A stretch of 8,784 nt of DNA from assembly GCA_029555885.1 (NCBI GenBank), contig JAKPQT010000060.1, forward strand, positions 1 through 8,784, read 5' to 3'. The stretch comes from Chloroflexota bacterium (GTDB taxonomy: Bacteria; Chloroflexota; Anaerolineae; CG2-30-64-16). Positions 1 through 6,415 of the stretch are shown piece after piece. The position numbers and the translations under genes are program-made. The stretch's first letter is position 1; every line of letters begins with the position of its first letter. The notes beneath the pieces were generated by a model. That model ran no database searches and had not been told where the DNA came from. It saw nothing but the letters and a program-made list of their open reading frames with translations.

Positions 1-4
1 GCGA

Positions 5-70
5 CTTTGCGTGAGCTTCCCAAAAGCCTTCTGGCACGCTTTGCGTTCTTGGCGTCTTCGCGGTTCAAAA
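5..70 (+). repeat. Low-complexity leader with degenerate CTTTGCGT units
   Basis: CTTTGCGT occurs at 5-12 and 39-46, followed by CTTGGCGT (48-55) and CTTCGCGG (56-63), three near-identical 8-nt units in a row spaced 8-9 nt apart. It lies directly upstream of the fucosidase ribosome site. I recall similar '-TTGCGT-CTTGGCGT-' strings as dispersed non-coding sequence in unrelated environmental genomes, but cannot check that here. Confidence 0.45.
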
Positions 71-81
71 ACGGAGCGACC

Positions 82-1524
82 ATGCCACCTACACCTACCC
101 TCACAGAAGTTGCGCTCGCAGCTGGCGCGGTCACCCCAACCCCGCGCCAGCTTGCCTGGCAGGAGCTGGAATTCAACGCGTTCTTCCACTTCGGCGTCAA
201 CACCTTCACCGATCGCGAATGGGGCGACGGGACCGAGCCGGAGGAGGTGTTCAACCCCACCGCGCTCGACGCCGGCCAGTGGGCCCAGACATGCCGGGAC
301 GCCGGCATCCGCATGCTCATCCTGACAGCCAAACACCATGACGGTTTCTGCCTGTGGTCCTCCCGCTACACCGAGCACTCCGTCAAGAACAGCCCGTGGC
401 GCGGGGGCAAGGGCGATGTCGTGCGTGAAGCCGCAGACGCGTGCCGCGCCGCCGGGCTGAAGTTCGGCGTTTACCTCTCGCCGTGGGACCGCAACTCCCC
501 CCTCTACGGCACGCCGGAATACAACGCCTACTTCAAGAACCAGCTCACGGAGCTGCTCACGCAGTACGGCGAGATTGGCGAAGTCTGGTTCGACGGCGCG
601 TGTGGCGAGGGGCCGAACGGCAAGCGGCAGGTCTACGACTGGACCGGCTACATCGCGCTCGTCCGCGAGCTCCAGCCTAACGCGGTCATCGGACCATCCG
701 GCCCCGACGTACGTTGGGTGGGCAACGAGGAAGGGCTGGCGCGCGACACCGAGTGGAGCGTCATTGGCACGCAGCACGACCTGGAACATCCCACGTTCGC
801 GGATTGGAACGATGCATTCTACAATCACATGCTCAGTGGGACGGAGCACGCGTCACAGCCCGGCACGCTGGAGAGCCTCGCGGCCGCGCCGCGGCTGGCC
901 TGGTGGCCCTCCGAAGTCGATGTCTCCATCCGGCCCGGCTGGTTTTACCACGCCAGCGAGGACCTGCGCGTGCATCCGCTCGAACGGCTGGTGGACATCT
1001 ACTACCGGTCGGTCGGCCGCAACAACGTGCTGCTGCTCAACCTGCCGCCGGACCGCCGCGGCCTCATCCACGAGCACGATGTCGCGCGGCTGGCCGAGCT
1101 GCGCCGGACGCTCGACGCCACATTCCGCGACGACCTGGCCCGCCATGCGGCAGTCACAGGGTCGAGCGAGCTGCCCGGCCACAGGGCGGGCAGCATCCTC
1201 GACGGCGACCCGGCCTCGTACTGGCAGGCGGAGGCGCACGATGCGCAGCCGGTCATCGAGCTTGACCTCGGCCAACCCGTCACCTTCAACCGGCTGCGGC
1301 TGGAGGAGATGATCGCGACCGGCCAGCGCATCGCGGCCTATGTGCTGGAAGCCTGGCACGACGGTACATGGAAGGAAGTCTGCCGCGGCGCGACGGTCGG
1401 TCACAAGCGGCTCGACCGGTTCGGGGAGGTCACCGCGCAGCGGGTGCGGCTGCACATCACCGGGTCGCGCGGCGCGCCGACACTGCGGGCATTCGGTCTA
1501 TATCGCGCTGCACTCGGCGGTTGA
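82..1524 (+). CDS. GH29 alpha-L-fucosidase with C-terminal F5/8C (discoidin-like) domain
   Basis: Exo-glycosidase predicted to release L-fucose from fucosylated glycans; 480 residues. The TIM-barrel part covers about residues 20-345 and shows typical GH29 blocks: FFHFGVNTF near 34-42, TAKHHDGFCLW at 82-92, FGVYLSPWDRN at 128-138 and EVWFDGA at 167-173. Asp171 is the expected nucleophile. Glu216 in VGNEEG is my candidate acid/base, because the spacing of about 45 residues matches what I recall for the 1,3/1,4-fucosidase subfamily (GH29-B); that assignment is inference. Residues about 355-476 look like an F5/8 type C module (ILDGDPASYW, IELDLGQPVTFNRLRL, QRVRLHI). The ATG at 82 is chosen because GGAG (73-76) lies 5 nt upstream; a reading frame open from 7 would only translate the repetitive leader. 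There is no signal peptide from this start, so the enzyme is probably cytoplasmic and acts on imported oligosaccharides. First gene of the operon; 13 nt before the next. Confidence 0.93.
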   Translation: MPPTPTLTEVALAAGAVTPTPRQLAWQELEFNAFFHFGVNTFTDREWGDGTEPEEVFNPTALDAGQWAQTCRDAGIRMLILTAKHHDGFCLWSSRYTEHSVKNSPWRGGKGDVVREAADACRAAGLKFGVYLSPWDRNSPLYGTPEYNAYFKNQLTELLTQYGEIGEVWFDGACGEGPNGKRQVYDWTGYIALVRELQPNAVIGPSGPDVRWVGNEEGLARDTEWSVIGTQHDLEHPTFADWNDAFYNHMLSGTEHASQPGTLESLAAAPRLAWWPSEVDVSIRPGWFYHASEDLRVHPLERLVDIYYRSVGRNNVLLLNLPPDRRGLIHEHDVARLAELRRTLDATFRDDLARHAAVTGSSELPGHRAGSILDGDPASYWQAEAHDAQPVIELDLGQPVTFNRLRLEEMIATGQRIAAYVLEAWHDGTWKEVCRGATVGHKRLDRFGEVTAQRVRLHITGSRGAPTLRAFGLYRAALGG

Positions 1525-1537
1525 GAAGGGGGAGCGT

Positions 1538-2521
1538 ATGAAGACAAGACCGTTGGGCAAGACCGGGTTGCAGGTCTCCGAGCTGGCGATGGGCGGGCTG
1601 TTCGTTGCCTCCTGGTTCGGTGACCTGGAGCAGGCGCGCAGCGCGGTACACCGTGCGATCGAGCTGGGCGTCAACTACATCGACACCGCGCCAGGCTACG
1701 GCAACAGCGAGGAGGTGCTGGGCAAGGCGCTCGCGGATATCGACGCGCCGCTCATCCTGTCGACCAAGCTGGGCGGCCGGCCCCAGCCGTTCCGCCCGCG
1801 CGACCGGGCTGACCTGCTCGCGTCGGTGGAGGAAAGCCTGCGGCTGTTGGGTCGCGACCGCGTGGACATCCTCATGATCCACGAGCCCGACCGGCCCGGC
1901 CAATACGACTGGTGGACAGACTGGGAGCACTTCACCGGCCCGGTGCTGGACGTGCTCGACCAGCTCAAGCGGGACGACGTGATTCGCTTCACCGGCCTCG
2001 GCGGGACCACCGCGTACGAATTGCCGCACATCATCGACACGGGCCGGTTCGACGTCGTGCTCACCGCATTCAACTACAGCCTGCTCTGGCGCGAGGCGGA
2101 GATTGCCGTGCTGCCTGCCGCGAAGGCGCAGGGCATGGGCATCATCATCGGCTCCCCGCTCCAGCAGGGCGCGCTGGCCCGACGCTATGACGATGAGGTG
2201 AACGGCGGCGCGCGTTGGCTCAGCCCGCCGCGGCGGCGGCAATACCAGGCGCTCTATGCGCTGCTCGACGACCTCGCTATGCCCATCGCGGAGCTCGCGC
2301 TCCGCTTCGTCATCTCGAACCCCGATATCTCCTGCACGCTGATGGGCGCGCGGTCCGCCGCAGAGGTCGAGCAGAACGTCGCCGCAGTCGAAAAGGGTCC
2401 CTTGCCCGCTGATGTCCTGGCGCGGCTGGACGAGATCGCCGCGATGGTCCCCTTCCGCCCGTTCGAAGAGCCGTTCGGTCTCCCGTTCGGCCGGGACTAC
2501 CGTGGTCCGGGAGTGGCTTGA
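1538..2521 (+). CDS. Aldo/keto reductase, D-threo-aldose (L-fucose) 1-dehydrogenase-like
   Basis: NAD(P)-dependent oxidoreductase of the aldo/keto reductase superfamily, 327 residues, a normal length. It opens with MKTRPLGKTGLQVSELAMGG. The catalytic tetrad is visible: Asp49 and Tyr54 in IDTAPGYG, Lys77 in LSTKLGG and His115 in LMIHEPD. The segments FDVVLTAFNYSLLW and GMGIIIGSPLQQGALA, and the C-terminal NPDISCTLMGARSAAEVEQN, resemble the AKR group that includes D-threo-aldose 1-dehydrogenase, which oxidises L-fucose to its lactone. With a fucosidase directly upstream, L-fucose is the best guess for the substrate, but the substrate cannot be read from the sequence. Start ATG 1538 follows a strong AAGGGGGAG site (1526-1534). 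The frame is open further upstream inside the fucosidase gene, but that part is only read-through. Probably co-transcribed with both neighbours. Confidence 0.92.
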   Translation: MKTRPLGKTGLQVSELAMGGLFVASWFGDLEQARSAVHRAIELGVNYIDTAPGYGNSEEVLGKALADIDAPLILSTKLGGRPQPFRPRDRADLLASVEESLRLLGRDRVDILMIHEPDRPGQYDWWTDWEHFTGPVLDVLDQLKRDDVIRFTGLGGTTAYELPHIIDTGRFDVVLTAFNYSLLWREAEIAVLPAAKAQGMGIIIGSPLQQGALARRYDDEVNGGARWLSPPRRRQYQALYALLDDLAMPIAELALRFVISNPDISCTLMGARSAAEVEQNVAAVEKGPLPADVLARLDEIAAMVPFRPFEEPFGLPFGRDYRGPGVA

Positions 2522-2522
2522 C

Positions 2523-2528
2523 AGGAGG
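2523..2528 (+). promoter_or_regulatory. Strong Shine-Dalgarno site AGGAGG
   Basis: A perfect AGGAGG lies between the reductase stop codon (2519-2521) and two adjacent ATG codons (2533 and 2536). Spacing is 4 nt to the first and 7 nt to the second. The second gives the usual MKAAVIE start of zinc-type alcohol dehydrogenases, so it is preferred. Confidence 0.8.
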
Positions 2529-2535
2529 TGGCATG

Positions 2536-3561
2536 ATGAAAGCAGCAGTAATCGAACGACCGGGCGTCCTGGCCGTCTGGGACATCCCGCAGCCCGTGAT
2601 GGGCCCATACGACGCGCTGTGCGAGCTGCTCTACGGCGCGACCTGTACCGGCACGGACGGCCACCTCATCCACGGCCGCTTCCCCTGGGGTGTGAGCTAC
2701 CCGACCGTGCTCGGCCATGAGAGCGTAGGCCGCGTCATCGAAGTGGGCGCGCAGGTCCGCCACTTCCGTGTGGGCGACATCATCACGCGCGTCGGCACCG
2801 TCGCTTCGCCGCAGGGCGACTACGCGGTGCACTGGGGCGGCTTCGCGGAGTACGGCCTCGCGCGCGATCACTGGGCAATGGCTGCGGACGGCCGACCCGC
2901 GGCCGAGTGGTCCGGCTCGCGCTGGAACCAGATCGTCCCGCCCGACATCCCACCCGCGGATGCCACCATGCTGACAACCTGGCGCGAGACCTTGAGCTAC
3001 AGCAACCGGCTTGGCGTCAAGCCGGGCGCGGACGTGCTGGTCATCGGAACCGGCGGCAACGGGCTATCGTTCGCCAACCATGCAGCCAACCTCGGCGCAG
3101 CGCGGGTGGCCGTCGTGGGCAGCGCGGCCCGCCAGCCCGTCGCGCAGCGCGTGGGCGCGACCGACTTCTTCGACTATCGTGGCGACGGCTGGCAAGCCGC
3201 GCTCAAGGATGCTTTCCCGCGCGGCTTCGACTTCATCATCGACGCGGTCGGCAAGGCCGGTTCGCTGGACGAGGTGCTGCCGTGCATCCGGACGGGCGGG
3301 GTCGTCGGAATCTACGGCATCGACGACTATCACAGCTATCGCATCAACCCCGACCGCGCACCGGGCACATTCACTTTCGCGAAGTACGGCTACGACGAGG
3401 CCGAAACCCACCAGCAGGTGGTCGACTTCGTGCGGCTGGGCAAGCTGGGCGCGGGCAACTGGCTCAACCTTGACTCGCCCTACCCGTTGACGCACATCGC
3501 CGACGCGTTCGCCGCGCTGGAGCGCCGCGAGCACGTCAAAGCCCTGGTGCAGCTGACATGA
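2536..3561 (+). CDS. Zinc-type medium-chain alcohol dehydrogenase (MDR family)
   Basis: NAD(P)-dependent dehydrogenase of the medium-chain, zinc-binding family, 341 residues. The GroES-like catalytic half has Cys37 in GATCTGTDG and His61-Glu62 in VLGHESVG, the expected catalytic zinc ligands. The Rossmann half has VLVIGTGGNGLS (168-178), an intact GxGxxG dinucleotide loop. The four-cysteine structural zinc lobe seen in horse-liver-type enzymes is absent: there is no cysteine between about residues 63 and 130. The C-terminus ends in the usual HVKALVQLT form. Substrate is not evident; in this operon a sugar, sugar alcohol or aldehyde derived from fucose breakdown is plausible, but the enzyme could act elsewhere. 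Start 2536 is chosen from the AGGAGG spacing; ATG 2533 is the alternative and adds one residue. The stop TGA overlaps the start of the next gene by 4 nt (ATGA), which suggests translational coupling. Confidence 0.92.
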   Translation: MKAAVIERPGVLAVWDIPQPVMGPYDALCELLYGATCTGTDGHLIHGRFPWGVSYPTVLGHESVGRVIEVGAQVRHFRVGDIITRVGTVASPQGDYAVHWGGFAEYGLARDHWAMAADGRPAAEWSGSRWNQIVPPDIPPADATMLTTWRETLSYSNRLGVKPGADVLVIGTGGNGLSFANHAANLGAARVAVVGSAARQPVAQRVGATDFFDYRGDGWQAALKDAFPRGFDFIIDAVGKAGSLDEVLPCIRTGGVVGIYGIDDYHSYRINPDRAPGTFTFAKYGYDEAETHQQVVDFVRLGKLGAGNWLNLDSPYPLTHIADAFAALERREHVKALVQLT

Positions 3562-5255
3562 AGATACGTGCACACCTCCGAATCCCCAGCCTCACGATGT
3601 ACAACAATGCGCGCCTCGTCTGCCAGATGATCGAGCAGACGGCTGCGGAGCTGGTGATTGCCTGCCATCCGGCGGGCTACGGCATGCTGCACGCGGCGCG
3701 CGCCGTTTGGGAGGCATCGCAAGCGACCCCCTTCCCGCCCGTGGTCGTCATCGGCTTCGGTGGCGAGAAGGAGGCTGCCTATGTCCCGGTCCGCCGCGAA
3801 TTCGGCGAGATCGATAACCGCGGGGACGCGGTCATATCCGGCATGTACGGCGGACACCGGCTGGCCTGGGTCTCGCGCCAGACGCAGTGGCAGGACGAGC
3901 TGGTCGCCGCCATCGCCGAGCAGGTCGGGCTGATCTATGCGCCCCAGTCCGCGGTCGTGTTGAGCGACTTCGACTGGGGCACGGTAGGCGAGCTGGCGCT
4001 CGGCCTGCTGGATGCCCTGTACCCCGGCATCGCGGCATGGGCTGTGGTCGGGCCGCCGGACGCGGAGCCGTGGCACATCCCCTACACCTACGCCTGGCTC
4101 TACCGTCACACGCCGGAGATATTCCGCCAGGGCAGTGCACCGCCGCCTGACCCGGAGGCCAGCCAGCGCGTCGAAGAAGCCCTGTTCCGGGTTGCGCTTG
4201 GCTGGAACCTGCCCGACCCCAACTCGCTGCATCTGCGCAAGCTGGACGCAGGGCATCCCGATGTCGTGCAGTTGACCGATGCGCTGCCGCTGGATGCGTG
4301 CCTGGCGCTGCCCGACGGCGTGCTGGACGAGCTCCGGCGCAGCGTACTCTACCTGCACCGCCTCCGGACGCGCGGCAAGTGGAACCACCGTTTTTCCAAG
4401 GTGAGCCGTTGGACCCGGTCCATGAGCTTCGCGCTCCAGCCGCTGCCGCGGCTCGGCAGGGCGCTGTGGCTGCGCCGGCGGCTGACAGCCGCCGAGGCCG
4501 CTCAGGAGTCCGGTCTGTCGGTCGAGGACACGAGCTTGATCCTCGAGGAACTGCTCCAGCCGGGAGTGATCGAGGTCGAGGAGACAGGCGGCGAGCGCGT
4601 CTACTGCCTGCGCAGCGACACGGGCGTACTGGCCTATGGCTCCCTGCTCGCAGACCCGGGCGCAGAGCTGGCCGCGCTCATCGAGCAGCGGACGCCGGTG
4701 CGCACGCCGTTCCCCGTGGAGTACGTGCGGAGCAGCCCCACGCGCGCCGGTGCGCCGGTGCTCGTGCCCATGCCGGAGGGCTACGGTGCGACGGTGCCTG
4801 CAGAGGTGTGGACGCTCAACCCGGAAGTGGACCGCAGCCTGGCCGAGACGCTGCTCTACCGTCGCGAACTGGACCTGCCGGACGAGCCGTACTTATTCTA
4901 CTCACCGGAAGCGACGGCCACAGACGGATTGGCGATCGAGGCGCTCGAAGACTTCGCCGGTCTCCCCACCGTCCTCTACGCCGCGCCTGCGCCGAACCTG
5001 CCCGAGGTCATCCCGGCCGACGTGCCCGTGAGCGACAAAGCCTCTTTCCTGGCGCGCCGCGCGATTGCCAGCGTTACGCCGGAGACACACGCGGCAGAGC
5101 ACGACGGCATCACAGGGCTGGCTGCTGCGCTCCGGCAGGGCGCAATCACGCCGCTCACGCGCCCCTACTGTGAGGCGGTGCTCCGGCTGACAGACACGGG
5201 CGACCTGGGCGCTGCGCGCGAGCGGGCGTTTGTAGGTGGCGATACAGGTTCGTAG
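3558..5255 (+). CDS. Uncharacterised 565-residue protein; weak PRTase-like N-terminus and central winged helix
   Basis: I do not recognise this protein. It is 565 residues, soluble, with no signal peptide or membrane segment. The N-terminal part (about 30-165) alternates hydrophobic strands and helices: ELVIACHPAGYGMLHAARAV (31-50), PVVVIGFGG (61-69) and SAVVLSDFDWGTVGELALGL (131-150). The last block resembles the PRPP-binding VLLVDDxxxTGxTL signature of phosphoribosyltransferases, and the first could be a pyrophosphate-loop region, but the paired acidic residues are replaced (SDFD), so this is a weak inference. Residues about 305-352 look like a winged helix (LTAAEAAQESGLSVEDTSLI, then a GERVYCL wing). 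Residues 355-565 have no motif I can name. The start at 3558 follows from the ATGA overlap with the dehydrogenase; no good Shine-Dalgarno site is present, which fits coupled translation. The last two codons and the stop lie in the arm of a palindromic element. Last gene of the operon, so a role in sugar use or its control is possible, though unproven. Confidence 0.88.
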   Translation: MKIRAHLRIPSLTMYNNARLVCQMIEQTAAELVIACHPAGYGMLHAARAVWEASQATPFPPVVVIGFGGEKEAAYVPVRREFGEIDNRGDAVISGMYGGHRLAWVSRQTQWQDELVAAIAEQVGLIYAPQSAVVLSDFDWGTVGELALGLLDALYPGIAAWAVVGPPDAEPWHIPYTYAWLYRHTPEIFRQGSAPPPDPEASQRVEEALFRVALGWNLPDPNSLHLRKLDAGHPDVVQLTDALPLDACLALPDGVLDELRRSVLYLHRLRTRGKWNHRFSKVSRWTRSMSFALQPLPRLGRALWLRRRLTAAEAAQESGLSVEDTSLILEELLQPGVIEVEETGGERVYCLRSDTGVLAYGSLLADPGAELAALIEQRTPVRTPFPVEYVRSSPTRAGAPVLVPMPEGYGATVPAEVWTLNPEVDRSLAETLLYRRELDLPDEPYLFYSPEATATDGLAIEALEDFAGLPTVLYAAPAPNLPEVIPADVPVSDKASFLARRAIASVTPETHAAEHDGITGLAAALRQGAITPLTRPYCEAVLRLTDTGDLGAARERAFVGGDTGS

Positions 5256-5312
5256 TCGGCGCCGAAGCGCCTTTTAGCGTATGGACAGACGCTACAGCGC
5301 CCGCTACGAACC
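5247..5312. repeat. Imperfect palindromic element with GGTTCGTAG / CTACGAACC ends
   Basis: The outer arms are perfect inverted repeats: GGTTCGTAG (5247-5255) and CTACGAACC (5304-5312). Read further inwards, the arms of 27 nt each match at 21 positions, with a 12-nt loop (5274-5285). Two local hairpins are an alternative fold: GGCGC-CGAA-GCGCC (5258-5271) and TAGCGT...ACGCTA (5275-5280 / 5289-5294), which would give a cloverleaf on a closed outer stem. The left arm supplies codons 564-565 and the stop of the preceding gene. The form resembles GTTCGTAG-bounded palindromes that I recall as dispersed intergenic repeats in some environmental bacteria, but only one copy is visible here. Confidence 0.72.
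5258..5275 (+). terminator. Terminator-like hairpin GGCGC-CGAA-GCGCC followed by TTTT
   Basis: A perfect 5-bp GC stem with a four-base loop is followed directly by four T residues (5272-5275), just 3 nt after the stop codon of the fourth operon gene. The T-run is short, so termination may be partial. It is nested in the larger palindromic element and competes with the long outer pairing. Confidence 0.5.
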
Positions 5313-5328
5313 CGCCGAGGCACGCGAG

Positions 5329-5357
5329 TTGCGCGCAGCGCAATTGGCCGTTATCAT
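5329..5357 (+). promoter_or_regulatory. Possible sigma-70-type promoter of the glucokinase gene
   Basis: TTGCGC (5329-5334, 3 of 6 match to TTGACA) and TATCAT (5352-5357, 5 of 6 match to TATAAT) are separated by exactly 17 nt. Transcription would start near 5364 and leave a leader of about 45 nt before ATG 5410. The -35 half lies in a perfect inverted repeat, TTGCGC-GCA-GCGCAA (5329-5343), a possible operator. Prediction from consensus only. Confidence 0.35.
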
Positions 5358-5409
5358 CCGCGTAGTCAGTGGATTCCCTGGTTATTGTGAACTGCAAAGG
5401 AGAGGCTGG

Positions 5410-6408
5410 ATGCTGCTCGCAGGCGACATAGGTGGCACCAAAACCGTGCTGGCCGTTTTCTCGCAATCCGAGGGGGAGCGCGCGCCCCTGGCCGAACGAA
5501 CCTACCCCAGCGGCGCATATGACTCGCTGGAAGCCATCGCAAGCGACTTTCTCGCGCAGACCGGCTTCCAGGTGGAGCAAGGCGTGTTCGGCGTGGCCGG
5601 GCCGGTGGTGCAGGGCCGCGCCCATATTACGAACCTGCCCTGGATCCTGGACGAGCGCGAGCTGGCGCACGCGCTGGGCCTGAACTCAGCGCGGCTGCTG
5701 AACGACCTCGAAGCAATTGCCTACAGCGTCTCCATCCTCGAGCCGGGTGACTTGCACACGCTCAACGCCGGGCAGGCCGTGGTCCACGGCACACGCGCAG
5801 TCATCGCGCCCGGCACGGGCCTGGGCGAGGCCTACCTGACGTGGGCCGGCTGGCACTACGACCCGCACCCCTCCGAAGGCGGCCACTGCGACTTTGCCCC
5901 GCGCGACCAGCGCGAGATCGAGCTGCTGCAGTATCTCCTTGGCAAGTACGATCATGTCAGCTACGAGCGCGTCTGCTCCGGGCTGGGCATCCCGAACCTG
6001 TACTGCTTCCTGCGTGACATGGGCCACGCGCCGGAACCGCCCTGGCTGGCTGCACGGCTGGCCGCGGCCAGCGATCCCACCCCGGAGATTTTCGCGGGCG
6101 CGATGCACCCCACCGACCCCAGTCCCCTGTGCATCCAGACGCTAGAGCTGTTCGCGGGCATCCTCGGCGGAGAGGCGGGCAACCTGGCCCTGAAGGTGCT
6201 GGCAACCGGCGGCATCTACATCGGCGGAGGCATACCCCCGCGGATGCTGCCCTATCTGGAGCAGCCCCTCTTCCTCGAGAACTTCCGCGACAAGGGACGC
6301 TTCAGCGACCTGCTGGCGAACGTGCCGATCCACGTCATCCTCAACCCCAAAGCCGCGCTGCTCGGCGCAGCCCACGCGGGGCTGGAACAGGCGCCGGTCG
6401 GATACTGA
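5410..6408 (+). CDS. glk: Glucokinase (E. coli Glk-type)
   Basis: ATP-dependent kinase forming glucose 6-phosphate in the cytoplasm, 332 residues, a little longer than the approximately 320 of E. coli Glk. The phosphate-binding GDIGGTKT is at residues 5-12, GVAGPV at 61-66, the catalytic base Asp99 in RLLNDLEAIAYS, the second phosphate loop in IAPGTGLGEA (132-141), the sugar-contacting SEGGH (155-159), and VSYERVCSGLGIPNLY is a family hallmark. GGGIPP near 275 completes the pattern. This is the Glk family proper and not a ROK kinase, since the CxxCGxxGC zinc motif is absent. The start is ATG 5410, 4 nt after the AGGAGAGG site (5398-5405; 7 nt from AGGAG), although the frame is open back to 5281; the upstream part only translates the palindromic element. 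It is separated from the fucosidase operon by that element and probably has its own promoter. It meets the next gene tail to tail with a 7-nt gap. Confidence 0.95.
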   Translation: MLLAGDIGGTKTVLAVFSQSEGERAPLAERTYPSGAYDSLEAIASDFLAQTGFQVEQGVFGVAGPVVQGRAHITNLPWILDERELAHALGLNSARLLNDLEAIAYSVSILEPGDLHTLNAGQAVVHGTRAVIAPGTGLGEAYLTWAGWHYDPHPSEGGHCDFAPRDQREIELLQYLLGKYDHVSYERVCSGLGIPNLYCFLRDMGHAPEPPWLAARLAAASDPTPEIFAGAMHPTDPSPLCIQTLELFAGILGGEAGNLALKVLATGGIYIGGGIPPRMLPYLEQPLFLENFRDKGRFSDLLANVPIHVILNPKAALLGAAHAGLEQAPVGY

Positions 6409-6415
6409 CCGGGCA

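Noticed and set aside
7..81. N-terminal extension of the fucosidase with a vaguely signal-like MRELPKSLLARFAFLASS
   Set aside because: It translates the repetitive leader, lacks a ribosome site and has no proper hydrophobic core or cleavage site.
1457..2608. Minus-strand open frame of 383 codons
   Set aside because: Antisense to the aldo/keto reductase, whose catalytic tetrad is intact; the translation is Arg/Val/Gln-rich with no domain.
3480..4388. Minus-strand open frame of 302 codons
   Set aside because: Antisense to the fourth operon gene, with no ribosome site and no recognisable motif.
4298..5173. Plus-strand frame of 291 codons inside the fourth operon gene
   Set aside because: Out-of-frame shadow, extremely rich in Ala, Arg and Gly; the overlapping frame has balanced composition and an ATGA-coupled start.
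5281..5409. N-terminal extension of glucokinase by 43 residues
   Set aside because: It would translate half of the palindromic element; the family starts at the MLLAGDIGGT position and AGGAG is correctly spaced for ATG 5410.
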